Assembly (NCBI RefSeq): GCF_016863635.1
Contig: NZ_BOPG01000031.1
Coordinates: 117,064-181,063 of the forward strand
Direction: 5' to 3'
Source: Virgisporangium aurantiacum
Lineage (GTDB): Bacteria > Actinomycetota > Actinomycetes > Mycobacteriales > Micromonosporaceae
DNA length: 64,000 nt
Shown: positions 17,977 through 26,018 of the stretch, in pieces
How the letters are laid out: each line of letters begins with the position of its first letter
How positions within the stretch are numbered: the first letter of the stretch is position 1
The notes under the pieces: generated by a model
Seen by the model: only the letters and a program-made list of their open reading frames with translations
Databases searched by the model: none
Told to the model about the DNA's origin: nothing
Position numbers and translations under genes: made by a program

Positions 17977-18747
17977 TCAGACGATGACGCCGCCGGGGTA
18001 GCGGTCGAACACCTTCGGGTCGTAGAGCGGCACGATGTGGTCGGCGACCCGGCGGGTGCGCTCGTAGCAGGCGAGCGCCTCGTACATGCTCTCGTTGATG
18101 CCGAGGACCCGGTTGTCCTCGACGTTCTCGTAGTAGAAGAAGGCGTCCGAGGCGACCACGGTGCCGGCGGTCGAGTCGACCTCGACGGCCAGCGACGCCC
18201 GGTGGTGCGTCCCCGCCCACCAGGTGCGCAGGCCGGGCACCACCTCGTCGTCGTCGGCCAGCAGCCGGACCCGGTCCCACGCGTCGGTGACCAGGTGCAC
18301 GAGGACCTCCGGCGAGAACGACGTCCACCGGTTGTCGTGCGGGTGGTCGTGGGTGGTGTGGAAGTGCGTCCAGCCCGTGCGCGACACGCAGATCTCCGCG
18401 TTGCCGAACAGCGGGATGCCGGCGGTGGAGTACAGCTGGAACGGCGTGACGACGACGTGCGTCACGTCGTCGGGCCGCACGCCGAGCGACGCCAACCCCG
18501 CCTCGACGGTCTCCCCAGGCTCGCGCTCGTACCGCGCCCGCGGGCCGAGGATCGACGCCCAGATCTCGTTGAGCGGGCCGAGGTCGGCCGGCGCGCCGGT
18601 GTTGACCAACGCGGTGACGCCCTCGCCCCGGATCAGGACGACGTTGAACGACAACGGGAACCAGCGGTCCCACTCCGACATCCAGAACAGTTCCGGGCCG
18701 GGGATCTCGGTACGACCCACCGACAGCACACGCACGTCGAACGCCAT
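17977..18747 (-). CDS. Metallo-beta-lactamase-fold protein lacking the HxHxDH motif
   Basis: A 256-residue protein with the outline of N-acyl-homoserine-lactonase-like hydrolases: NVVLIRG, then DDVTHVVVT where the metal motif should follow. The canonical HxHxDH is replaced by PFQLYSTAG, so the first zinc ligands are missing. Later ligands may remain, in GTHHRAS and in the Asp of VVASDAFFY. It is the first gene of the rhamnose catabolic operon, which otherwise lacks a gene for opening rhamnono-lactone. A lactonase role is therefore attractive, but the lost metal ligands make the chemistry uncertain. It starts with ATG and diverges from the FGGY kinase operon across an 85-base gap. Confidence 0.7.
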   Translation of the reverse strand: MAFDVRVLSVGRTEIPGPELFWMSEWDRWFPLSFNVVLIRGEGVTALVNTGAPADLGPLNEIWASILGPRARYEREPGETVEAGLASLGVRPDDVTHVVVTPFQLYSTAGIPLFGNAEICVSRTGWTHFHTTHDHPHDNRWTSFSPEVLVHLVTDAWDRVRLLADDDEVVPGLRTWWAGTHHRASLAVEVDSTAGTVVASDAFFYYENVEDNRVLGINESMYEALACYERTRRVADHIVPLYDPKVFDRYPGGVIV

Positions 18748-18757
18748 GGCAGAGTTC

Positions 18758-18775
18758 TAACACTCGGATCTGTTA
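18758..18775. promoter_or_regulatory. Candidate operator TAACA-N8-TGTTA in the divergent promoter
   Basis: An inverted repeat TAACA (18758-18762) and TGTTA (18771-18775), eight bases apart, lies in the 85-base region between the rhamnose catabolic operon and the kinase operon. It begins 11 bases upstream of the minus-strand ATG. The half-site is the same as that repeated at 13928 and 13949, which suggests one regulator for both rhamnose operons. The DeoR protein at 20940 is the nearest candidate. Confidence 0.45.
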
Positions 18776-18832
18776 AATTACAACCGCCGGGTGATATGGT
18801 CCGCTGACCAGTCCAAACATCCAGGGGGTTCC

Positions 18833-20329
18833 GTGCCAACAGCCGTCGACGACCCGTTGTGGGTCGGTGTGGACGTGGGCACGCAGAGCCTGCGGGTGGC
18901 CGTCGTCGACACGTCGGGTCGCCTGCTCGGGCACGGGTCCCGGCCGCTGACCAGCCGGCGCGGCCGTGCCCACCCGGGAGGCCGCACCCACGAGCAGGAT
19001 CCCGCCGCGTGGTGGCGGGCGTTCGGCGAAGCGGCCCACGCCGCCCTCGACGCGGCCGGTGGGACAAGGACCGTCGGCGCGGTCGCGCTGTGCAGCACCT
19101 CGGGCACGGTTCTCCTCGCCGACCGCGCGGGCGCGGCCCGCGGCCCCGCGCTGATGTACGACGACGCGCGGGCGGCCGGCGAGGAGCGCCGGGCCGCGGA
19201 GGCCGGCGGCGACCTGTGGGCGGCGCTCGGCTACCCGATGCAGCGGTCCTGGGCCCTGCCCAAGGCGCTGTGGCTGCTGGCCACCGCCGACGCCGCCACC
19301 CGCCGCGCCGCCGCCCGCGGCGACCTGCGGCTGGCGCACTCGGCCGACTACCTGGCCGGCCGGCTGGTCGGCGGACCGGTCAACACCGACTTCAGCCACG
19401 CCCTCAAGACCGGCTACGACGTGGAGACGCACCGGTGGCCGACCGAGGTGCTCGACCGGCTCGGCATGCCGCTGGCGATGCTCCCCGACGTCGTGCGCCC
19501 GGGCACCCGGCTGGGCGAGGTCTGCGCGGAGGCGGCCGCGCACACCGGTCTCGGACAGGGGACGCCGGTGGTCGCCGGGATGACCGACGGCTGCGCCGCC
19601 CAGATCGCCGCCGGCGCGCTGGAGGCCGGCCGGTGGAACTCCGTGCTCGGCACGACGCTGGTGCTCAAGGGCGTCACGAGCACCCGGCTCAGCGGCGGCG
19701 CGGTCTACTCGCACCGGCATCCGGACGGGGCCTGGCTGCCCGGGGGCGCGTCCAACGTCGGCGCCGGCTCGATCCCGTCCCGCTACCTGCGCGGCGACCT
19801 CGCCCGGCACGACGCGGCCGCCGCCGCGTACGAGCCGTCGAGCGCGGTGAGCTACCCGCTCGCCTCGCGCGGCGAGCGGTTCCCGTTCGTGCGCCCCGAC
19901 GCCGAGGGCTTCCTGCTCGGCACCCCCCGCGACGACGCCGACGGGTACGCCGCGGTGCTGCAGGGCGTCGCGTTCGTGGAACGGCTCAGCTACGAGTACC
20001 TGGCGCAACTGGGCGCCCGGGTCGACGGCCCGGTGACCGTCACCGGCGGCGGCAGCAACAGCCGCTACTGGACCCAGTTGCGGGCCGACATCCTGGGCCG
20101 GCCGTTGCACCGCCCGGCGCATCCCGAGCCGGCCTTCGGCATGGCCGTGCTCGCCGCCGCCGGCACCGGATCCCTGACCATCACGGCCCGGCGCATGGTC
20201 CGCCGGGCGGAGACCGTGGAGCCCCGGGCGGCGGTCACCGCCCGGTTCGCCGCGCCGTACGGGCGGTTCGTCGAGGAACTGGTCCGGCGCGGGTACGTCG
20301 ACGCGACGGCGACCCGGGCGGCGGCGTGA
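18833..20329 (+). CDS. FGGY-family carbohydrate kinase
   Basis: A 498-residue sugar kinase of the FGGY (glycerol/xylulose kinase) family. The N-terminal phosphate loop is VGVDVGTQSLRVAVVD at about 10-25, and the C-terminal nucleotide-binding glycines are in TVTGGGSNSRYW around 405. It phosphorylates a sugar or polyol at the expense of ATP in the cytoplasm; the substrate cannot be read from the sequence. The GTG at 18833 has GGGGG upstream and fits the family start, whereas the in-frame ATG at 18791 adds 14 unrelated residues. It is the first gene of a five-gene operon in which every junction overlaps, and it is divergent from the rhamnose genes. Confidence 0.85.
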   Translation: MPTAVDDPLWVGVDVGTQSLRVAVVDTSGRLLGHGSRPLTSRRGRAHPGGRTHEQDPAAWWRAFGEAAHAALDAAGGTRTVGAVALCSTSGTVLLADRAGAARGPALMYDDARAAGEERRAAEAGGDLWAALGYPMQRSWALPKALWLLATADAATRRAAARGDLRLAHSADYLAGRLVGGPVNTDFSHALKTGYDVETHRWPTEVLDRLGMPLAMLPDVVRPGTRLGEVCAEAAAHTGLGQGTPVVAGMTDGCAAQIAAGALEAGRWNSVLGTTLVLKGVTSTRLSGGAVYSHRHPDGAWLPGGASNVGAGSIPSRYLRGDLARHDAAAAAYEPSSAVSYPLASRGERFPFVRPDAEGFLLGTPRDDADGYAAVLQGVAFVERLSYEYLAQLGARVDGPVTVTGGGSNSRYWTQLRADILGRPLHRPAHPEPAFGMAVLAAAGTGSLTITARRMVRRAETVEPRAAVTARFAAPYGRFVEELVRRGYVDATATRAAA

Positions 20330-20943
20330 TCGTGCACCTGGCCCGCCACGGGCAGACGGTCTGGCACCGGCCCAACCGGTACGCCGGGCGCTCCGACATC
20401 GACCTCGACGACGTCGGCCGGGCCCAGGCCGGGCAGCTCGCCCGCTGGGCGGCCACAGCCCGCCTCGACGCACTCGTCAGCTCCGACCTGCGCCGCGCGG
20501 TCGACACCGCCGCCCCGGCGGCCCGCGCGACCGGCCTGACCGCGGTGGTGGACGCCCGCCTGCGCGAGGTGGACTTCGGTACCGCCGAGGGCCGCACCCT
20601 CGCGGAGCTGGGCACGGATGTCGCCGAGCGGTTCGTCGCGGACCCCGTCACCCATCATTTTCCGGGCGGTGAGCCGCCCGGTGCCGCCGCCGCCCGGGCG
20701 CGGGCCGCTCTCGACGACCTGGCGGCGACGTATCCCGACGGCCGGGTCCTGGTGGTCGCGCACAGCACGCTGATCCGGCTGGTCGTCTGCGCGGCGCTCG
20801 GCGTGCCGCTGAGCGACTACCGCCGCCGGCTGCCGGCGCTGGCCCCCGCGTCCCGCACGGTCCTGCGCCTCGAGGGAGATCTGACGGGAGACGCCGCCCT
20901 GCTGGCCTACAACGTCGGTGTCGATCCAGGATGTGACGCATGA
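20326..20943 (+). CDS. Histidine phosphatase family protein (phosphoglycerate mutase-like)
   Basis: A 205-residue member of the histidine phosphatase superfamily. The phospho-accepting His8 is in the motif LARHGQT, and the second catalytic His is in VVAHST around residue 145. The short length and broad-specificity pattern favour a phosphatase over a cofactor-dependent mutase. Its GTG overlaps the kinase stop (GTGA) and its own stop overlaps the next start (ATGA), so it is translated with the two sugar kinases and probably acts on a sugar phosphate of the same pathway. Why a kinase operon should include a phosphatase is unclear; removal of a toxic or dead-end phosphate is one possibility. Confidence 0.85.
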   Translation: MIVHLARHGQTVWHRPNRYAGRSDIDLDDVGRAQAGQLARWAATARLDALVSSDLRRAVDTAAPAARATGLTAVVDARLREVDFGTAEGRTLAELGTDVAERFVADPVTHHFPGGEPPGAAAARARAALDDLAATYPDGRVLVVAHSTLIRLVVCAALGVPLSDYRRRLPALAPASRTVLRLEGDLTGDAALLAYNVGVDPGCDA

Positions 20944-21731
20944 CCGCGACCGCCCCCGCAGAGCGCAGCAAGCCCGCCCAGCGCCAGGCCGACATCGCCG
21001 AGTACGTCGTCAGCCAGGGCTCGGTGTCCGCCACCGACCTGGCCGAGCAGTTCGGCGTCAGCCTGATGACGATCCACCGCGACCTCGACGAACTGGAGCG
21101 GCAGGGCGTCGTGCGCAAGCACCGCGGCGGGGTGAGCGCCCAGCCGTCGAGCGTGTTCGAGAGCAACGTGTCGTTCCGGCTGCGGGCGACGCTGACCGAG
21201 AAGCAGGCGCTGGCCGCGCACGCGCGCACCCTCGTCGAGCCCGGGATGGCGGTGATGCTCGACGACTCGACGTCCACGCTGGAACTGGCCAAGCTGCTGG
21301 TCGAGGGCATCGCGCCGCTCACCGTCGTCACCAATTTCCTGGAGACGATCAAGCTGCTGGCCGGCCGGCCAGGGATCCGCCTGCTCGCGCTCGGCGGCGA
21401 GTACCACCCGACCCACGACTCGTTCCTCGGGGTGCCGTGCATCGAGGCCGTCGAGGCGCTGCGGGTCGACCTGCTGTTCGCGTCGACGTCGGCGCTCGCG
21501 CACGGCTACGCCTACCACCAGGAGCAGGAGATCGTGTTGGTGAAGCGCGCGATGATGCACGCCGCGCAGCGCTCGGTGCTGCTGGCCGACCACACCAAGC
21601 TCGGCCGCGTCGCCCTGCACCGGCTCGCCCCGCTGCGCGACTTCGACCTCGTGCTCACCGACAACAAGGCGAGCGACCAGGCGCTGGCGGAGATGCGCGA
21701 GCTCGGGGTCCGGCACGAGGTGGTCACGTGA
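20940..21731 (+). CDS. DeoR-family transcriptional regulator
   Basis: A 263-residue regulator with an N-terminal winged helix. VSATDLAEQFGVSLMTIHRD at about 30-49 is the helix-turn-helix, followed by the DeoR signature LERQGVVRKHRGG. The C-terminal half is the DeoR effector-binding domain, whose fold resembles ribose-5-phosphate isomerase (VMLDDSTSTLELAKLL, VVTNFLE). Such proteins are usually repressors released by a phosphorylated sugar, which fits its position between two sugar kinases. Candidate sites are the TGTTA repeats at 18758-18775 and 13928-13953. It overlaps both neighbours by four bases (ATGA before, GTGA after). Confidence 0.9.
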   Translation: MTATAPAERSKPAQRQADIAEYVVSQGSVSATDLAEQFGVSLMTIHRDLDELERQGVVRKHRGGVSAQPSSVFESNVSFRLRATLTEKQALAAHARTLVEPGMAVMLDDSTSTLELAKLLVEGIAPLTVVTNFLETIKLLAGRPGIRLLALGGEYHPTHDSFLGVPCIEAVEALRVDLLFASTSALAHGYAYHQEQEIVLVKRAMMHAAQRSVLLADHTKLGRVALHRLAPLRDFDLVLTDNKASDQALAEMRELGVRHEVVT

Positions 21732-23155
21732 TCATCGGGGTCGACGTCGGTACCACCGTCACCAAGGCGGTGCTCTTCGCCGACGACGGGACGCCGTTGC
21801 GGCGGGCGGCCGAGCCGACGCGGGTCGACCGGGCCGGCGACGGGCGGTACGAGCAGGACGCCGGCGCGGTCTTCGCGTCGGTCGAGGCCGTCCTGAGTCG
21901 CCTCGCCGCCGACAGCGCAGTTCAAGGCGTCGGCATCACGGGCCAGGGGGACGGGTTGTGGCTCGCCGACGCCGCCGGCGCCCCGGTCCGCCCGGCCGTG
22001 TCGTGGCTCGACGCGCGGGGCGCCGCGATCCTCGCCACGTGGGCGGCCGACGGCGTCCTCGACACGCTCTTCCGCCGCACCGGGACGTTCCTGTTCCCCG
22101 GCGCCGCCGCGCCGATCCTCGCCGCGCTGCGCGACACCGAACCGGCGACGCTCGCCGCCGCCGCCACCGCCGGCTACTGCAAGGATCTCGTGCTGCAACG
22201 GCTGACCGGGTTGCGCGCCACCGACCCGTCCGACGCCTCGGTGCCGTTCCTCGACCCGCGCACCGGTGAGTACGCCGACGACCTGCTCGCCCTGTGCGGC
22301 CTGACGCCCTACCGGCACCTGCTCGCGCCCGTGCACCGCCCGCCCATGGCCACGCTGACCGCCGACGCGGCCGCCCGCACCGGCCTGCCGGCGGGTCTCC
22401 CGGTGGTCGCCGGACCCTACGACCTGCCGGCCTGCGCGTGGGGCGGCGGCGTCACCGAGGTCGGCGACGGGCTGCTCATCCTCGGCACCACGCTGGCCTG
22501 CCAGGTGCTCACCGACACCGTCGACACGTCCGGCGAGCCGGCCGGGCTCACGCTGTGCACCTGGGAGCCGGACCGGTGGCTGCGGGCGATGCCGGCCATG
22601 GTGGGCGCCGCCGCCCTGGACTGGACGCTCGGCCTCGTCGGCGCCGGCGTCGGGGACCTGCCGGCGCTGCTGGCGGCCAGCCCGACCGGCGCCAACGGCG
22701 TCACCGTGCTGCCCTTCCTCGCCGAGGCCGGCGAGCGCGCGCCGTTCGTGGAGCCGCGCGCCCGCGCCCGCGTCGACGGGCTGCACCTGGCCGTGACCCG
22801 GGCCGACGTCGTGCGGGCCACCTGCGAGGCCATCGCGTACGCGGCCCGGCACTGCCTGACCGCCGCCGGGCTCACCGGCGACCTGGTGGTCTGCGGCGGC
22901 GGGACGGGCAGCCCCGAATGGCTGCAGATCTTCGCCGACGTGCTGGGCCGGCCGCTGCGGGCGTTGCCGGGCGACGAGACCGGTGCGCGGGGCGCCGCGC
23001 TCGCGGCCCGCCGGGCGCTCGACCTGCCGCCCTGGCCGGCACCGGCCGGCACGGTGGTGTCGCCCGGCCCGGCCGCGCCGGGGTACGAGGCCCGGTACAA
23101 GCGCTACCTCGACGCGATCGAACACGCACGACCATGGTGGGGAGAACATCGGTGA
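21728..23155 (+). CDS. FGGY-family carbohydrate kinase
   Basis: A second FGGY kinase of 475 residues, clearly different from the first. The N-terminal loop is IIGVDVGTTVTKAVLF (2-17), and ATP-site glycines are in LVVCGGGTGSPEW near residue 390. Details such as YEQDAGAVFASVEAVL and VTGQGDGLWL-type sequence (here ITGQGDGLWLADAAG) resemble kinases for L-sugars and polyols such as erythritol or xylulose derivatives, but I cannot name the substrate. The GTG start overlaps the DeoR stop (GTGA), and its own stop overlaps the dehydrogenase start in the same way. Two kinases in one operon suggest either two substrates or sequential phosphorylation. Confidence 0.85.
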   Translation: MIIGVDVGTTVTKAVLFADDGTPLRRAAEPTRVDRAGDGRYEQDAGAVFASVEAVLSRLAADSAVQGVGITGQGDGLWLADAAGAPVRPAVSWLDARGAAILATWAADGVLDTLFRRTGTFLFPGAAAPILAALRDTEPATLAAAATAGYCKDLVLQRLTGLRATDPSDASVPFLDPRTGEYADDLLALCGLTPYRHLLAPVHRPPMATLTADAAARTGLPAGLPVVAGPYDLPACAWGGGVTEVGDGLLILGTTLACQVLTDTVDTSGEPAGLTLCTWEPDRWLRAMPAMVGAAALDWTLGLVGAGVGDLPALLAASPTGANGVTVLPFLAEAGERAPFVEPRARARVDGLHLAVTRADVVRATCEAIAYAARHCLTAAGLTGDLVVCGGGTGSPEWLQIFADVLGRPLRALPGDETGARGAALAARRALDLPPWPAPAGTVVSPGPAAPGYEARYKRYLDAIEHARPWWGEHR

Positions 23156-24168
23156 GGGTCCTCGTTGCCGGCGACCACTTCGTCACGCCCGAACTGGTGA
23201 TCCGGGCGCTGGACGACGACGCCGACGTCACCACGCTGATGTCGGCGTGGCCGTACGAACCGTACGGGCCGGTGGCCGAGGTCGACGAGGCGTCCGGCGA
23301 CGAGGACGAGCTGATCGCGGCGCTCGACGGGGTCGAGGTGGCGGTGACCCAGATGGCCCCGTTCACCGACCGGGTGCTCGCCGCCGCCGACGCGCTGCGG
23401 CTAGTCGTGTGCACGCGCGGCGGCCCGGTCAACGTCAACGTCGCCGCGGCCACCAAGCGCGGCGTGGTGGTGTGCGCGACGCCCGGCCGCAACGCGGTCG
23501 CGGCCGCCGAGCACACGATCGCGCTGCTGCTGGCGGCGCTGCGACGCATCCCCGACGTGCACCCGACCGTGCGCGCCGGCGAGTGGCGCAGCGATCTTTA
23601 CGCGCTCGACGCCGCCGGCCACGAGCTGAGCGGCAGCACGGTCGGGCTCGTCGGGTACGGCGAGATCGGCGCCCGGGTGGCCCGCATCCTGCGCGCGTTC
23701 GACGCCGAGGTGCTGGTGTACGACCCGTACGCGGAGCAGGGTCCCGGCTTCGTCACCGACGTCGACGAGCTGTTCGCCCGCTCGTCCGTCGTCAGCCTGC
23801 ACGCCCGGCTCACCCCGGAGACCCGCACCCTGGTCGACGCGGCCCGGCTGGCCCGCATGCCGCGCGGCGGCGTGCTCGTCAACACCGCCCGCGGCGGCCT
23901 GGTCGACTACGACGCCGTCGTCGACGCGCTGGAGTCGGGACAGCTGGGCGCCGCGGCGTTCGACGTGTTCGCGACCGAGCCGCCGGCGCCGACCGACCGG
24001 CTGCTCACCGCGTCCAATGTGGTTCTGACCCCGCATCTGGCCGGCGCCACCGTGCAGACCGCCCGCCGCGCGGCCGAACAGGCCGCGGCGGCAGTGCGGG
24101 CCTACGCCCGCGGCGATCGCCCGGCGGCGGTCGTCAACCCGGAGGCGTACGAGACCGTCGGCCACTGA
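23152..24168 (+). CDS. D-isomer-specific 2-hydroxyacid dehydrogenase
   Basis: A 338-residue NAD-dependent dehydrogenase of the SerA-like family. The cofactor motif GLVGYGEIGARVA lies near residues 164-176, the substrate Arg is in NTARGGLVD, the Glu in FATEPP and the catalytic His in LTPHLAG. The unusual N-terminus (FVTPELVIRALDDD) and the lack of an ACT domain argue against a serine-pathway role. It is the last gene of the kinase operon, joined by a GTGA overlap, and so probably oxidises or reduces an acid from the same sugar. A perfect 13-base inverted repeat begins 25 bases after its stop. Confidence 0.85.
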   Translation: MRVLVAGDHFVTPELVIRALDDDADVTTLMSAWPYEPYGPVAEVDEASGDEDELIAALDGVEVAVTQMAPFTDRVLAAADALRLVVCTRGGPVNVNVAAATKRGVVVCATPGRNAVAAAEHTIALLLAALRRIPDVHPTVRAGEWRSDLYALDAAGHELSGSTVGLVGYGEIGARVARILRAFDAEVLVYDPYAEQGPGFVTDVDELFARSSVVSLHARLTPETRTLVDAARLARMPRGGVLVNTARGGLVDYDAVVDALESGQLGAAAFDVFATEPPAPTDRLLTASNVVLTPHLAGATVQTARRAAEQAAAAVRAYARGDRPAAVVNPEAYETVGH

Positions 24169-24193
24169 CGGCGACGAGGGCGTGTCCGCCTCC

Positions 24194-24225
24194 GTAGTGG
24201 TTGCCGCACGTACGGCAACCACTAC
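24194..24225. promoter_or_regulatory. Perfect 13-base inverted repeat between kinase operon and carbamoyltransferase
   Basis: Arms GTAGTGGTTGCCG (24194-24206) and CGGCAACCACTAC (24213-24225) are perfectly complementary with six bases between them. The element lies 25 bases after one stop codon and 34 bases before the next start codon, on the same strand. It may end the kinase operon, although no T-run follows. It may instead be an operator, or a structure in the leader of the carbamoyltransferase mRNA. The sequence alone does not decide. Confidence 0.5.
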
Positions 24226-24259
24226 GATGAACCCCTCCGTGTGGAGAGGGGCACGCTTC

Positions 24260-26017
24260 ATGGCGATCTTGGGTCTGTACGACGGACACAACTCGTGTGC
24301 AGCGGTGATCTCCGAGGAGACCGGCGACATCGTCGCCGCGGTGGAAGAAGAGCGCTTTTCGCGGATCAAGAACCATGACTCGCGGCGTCCCGGAGTGCCC
24401 GGTCCGGTGCGGAGCATCGCGTACTGCGTCGAGCAGTCCGCCGAACCGATCACGCATGTCGCACTCGCCCTCGCGGCTCCCGACGACCTTGTCCGGCTCG
24501 CGACCAACGCCTTTCTCGACGCCGTCCGGGACGGCGAGTCGGCCCGGCTCGACAGCGTCGCGCTCGGCGGCGGCGACTTCTTCGATCTCCTCCAACTGCC
24601 GCGTTTCACCCAGGCACGGCGCATCGCGAAGTGCCTGGCGACGCTGCGGTCGACGGGAGTCGACGCGGGTTACCGCGCCCGGCCCGGTGCCGCGGTCGTG
24701 CGCCACGTTCCACACCACACCGCCCATGCGGCGGGTGCCTTCCTGCGCGCGCCCGACGACGACGCGCTGGTCGTGGTCCTCGACGGAATGGGTGACGGAC
24801 TGTCCGGCCTGATCGCGCGTGGCCGCGGGCACGGGATGCGGCCGCTGGACACGATCGACGCGGCCCGGTCGCTGGGTCACCTGTACTCCGCGTTCACGGT
24901 GGCCTGCGGCTTCGAGGGACTCCGGCACGAGGGCAAGGTGACCGCACTGGCGGCAAGCGGCAAGGTCAACGAGGCCGTGTACACCCGGTTGGCCGACCTG
25001 TTCCGCTACGACCCGGCCACGGGACGGTGGCGCGGCGGTCTCGGCACGGGTCTTCCGCTCGGGCCGTACCCGCACCGGTTGATGATCGAGTACCACGAGC
25101 GGGTGCAGAAACTGGTCGCCAACATCCCGGTCGAGGACGCCGCCGCCACCGTTCAGCAGTTCACCGAGGACATCATCTGTGAACTGATCAGATACCACCT
25201 GGCCGTCGATCAGGTCGGCACGGTCGTGGTGGCGGGTGGGTTGTTCGCCAACGTGAGTGTCAACCGCCGGATCGCCGATCTCGCCGGTGTCGACCGGCTG
25301 TTCGTCCATCCCGCGATGTCCGACGCCGGGCTGGCGGTCGGCGCCGCGTCACACCTGTTCGCCGAGTTGCACGGCCGGCGACCACCCGCGATGGGCGATG
25401 CGTTCCTCGGCCCCGGGTACTCCGATCGCGAGGCCGCCGACGCCTTCCGGTCGGCGGGCTTCTCGGTTCGTTCGGACGTGGATCCGGAGGAACATCTCGC
25501 GGGCGCACTCGCGGCGGGTCACATCGTCGCCCGGTTCGTGGGTCGCGGCGAGTACGGACCGCGTGCCCTGGGCAACCGCAGCATCTTCGCGCCGTGCGAC
25601 GCGAGCGTTCCGCCGGTACTGAACCGCATGCTGCGGCGATCGGAGCTGATGCCGTTCGCGCCGATGACCCTCGCCGACGAGGCCGATGACCTGTACCAGG
25701 GCCTGCGCACGGTCTCGTGGTCCGCCGAGTACATGACCGTCGCGGTCGCCTGTTCGCGGACCATGCGCGAGCGGTCGCCCGGCGCGGTCCACCGCGACGG
25801 CACCGCCCGCCCGCAGATCGTCCGGCCCGCGCAGTCGGATCTCCACTCGCTGCTCGCGTCGTACCGGTCCCGCACCGGCTCCGGCACGTTGATCAACACC
25901 TCGCTGAACATTCACGAGGAGCCGATGGTGCTGAACCCGCACGACGCCGTTCGGAGCATCACCACCGCCGGGATCGAACAGGTGCAAGTGGGCGGCCTGA
26001 TCTGTTCGAGGTCGTGA
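24260..26017 (+). CDS. NodU/CmcH-family carbamoyltransferase
   Basis: A 585-residue carbamoyltransferase that would transfer a carbamoyl group from carbamoyl phosphate, through carbamoyl-AMP, to a hydroxyl of a small molecule or sugar. The N-terminal Kae1/HypF-like domain begins ILGLYDGHNSCAAVI and carries the metal-site motif HHTAHAAGAF near residue 152, plus the glycine-rich DGMGDG. The C-terminal carbamoyltransferase domain has VGRGEYGPRALGNRS near residue 432 and NTSLNIHEEP near 546. The ATG follows GGAGAGG by eight bases. It is one base away from the TIR-NB-ARC gene, so the two are made together. No antibiotic cluster surrounds it, and its acceptor is unknown. Confidence 0.88.
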   Translation: MAILGLYDGHNSCAAVISEETGDIVAAVEEERFSRIKNHDSRRPGVPGPVRSIAYCVEQSAEPITHVALALAAPDDLVRLATNAFLDAVRDGESARLDSVALGGGDFFDLLQLPRFTQARRIAKCLATLRSTGVDAGYRARPGAAVVRHVPHHTAHAAGAFLRAPDDDALVVVLDGMGDGLSGLIARGRGHGMRPLDTIDAARSLGHLYSAFTVACGFEGLRHEGKVTALAASGKVNEAVYTRLADLFRYDPATGRWRGGLGTGLPLGPYPHRLMIEYHERVQKLVANIPVEDAAATVQQFTEDIICELIRYHLAVDQVGTVVVAGGLFANVSVNRRIADLAGVDRLFVHPAMSDAGLAVGAASHLFAELHGRRPPAMGDAFLGPGYSDREAADAFRSAGFSVRSDVDPEEHLAGALAAGHIVARFVGRGEYGPRALGNRSIFAPCDASVPPVLNRMLRRSELMPFAPMTLADEADDLYQGLRTVSWSAEYMTVAVACSRTMRERSPGAVHRDGTARPQIVRPAQSDLHSLLASYRSRTGSGTLINTSLNIHEEPMVLNPHDAVRSITTAGIEQVQVGGLICSRS

Positions 26018-26018
26018 G

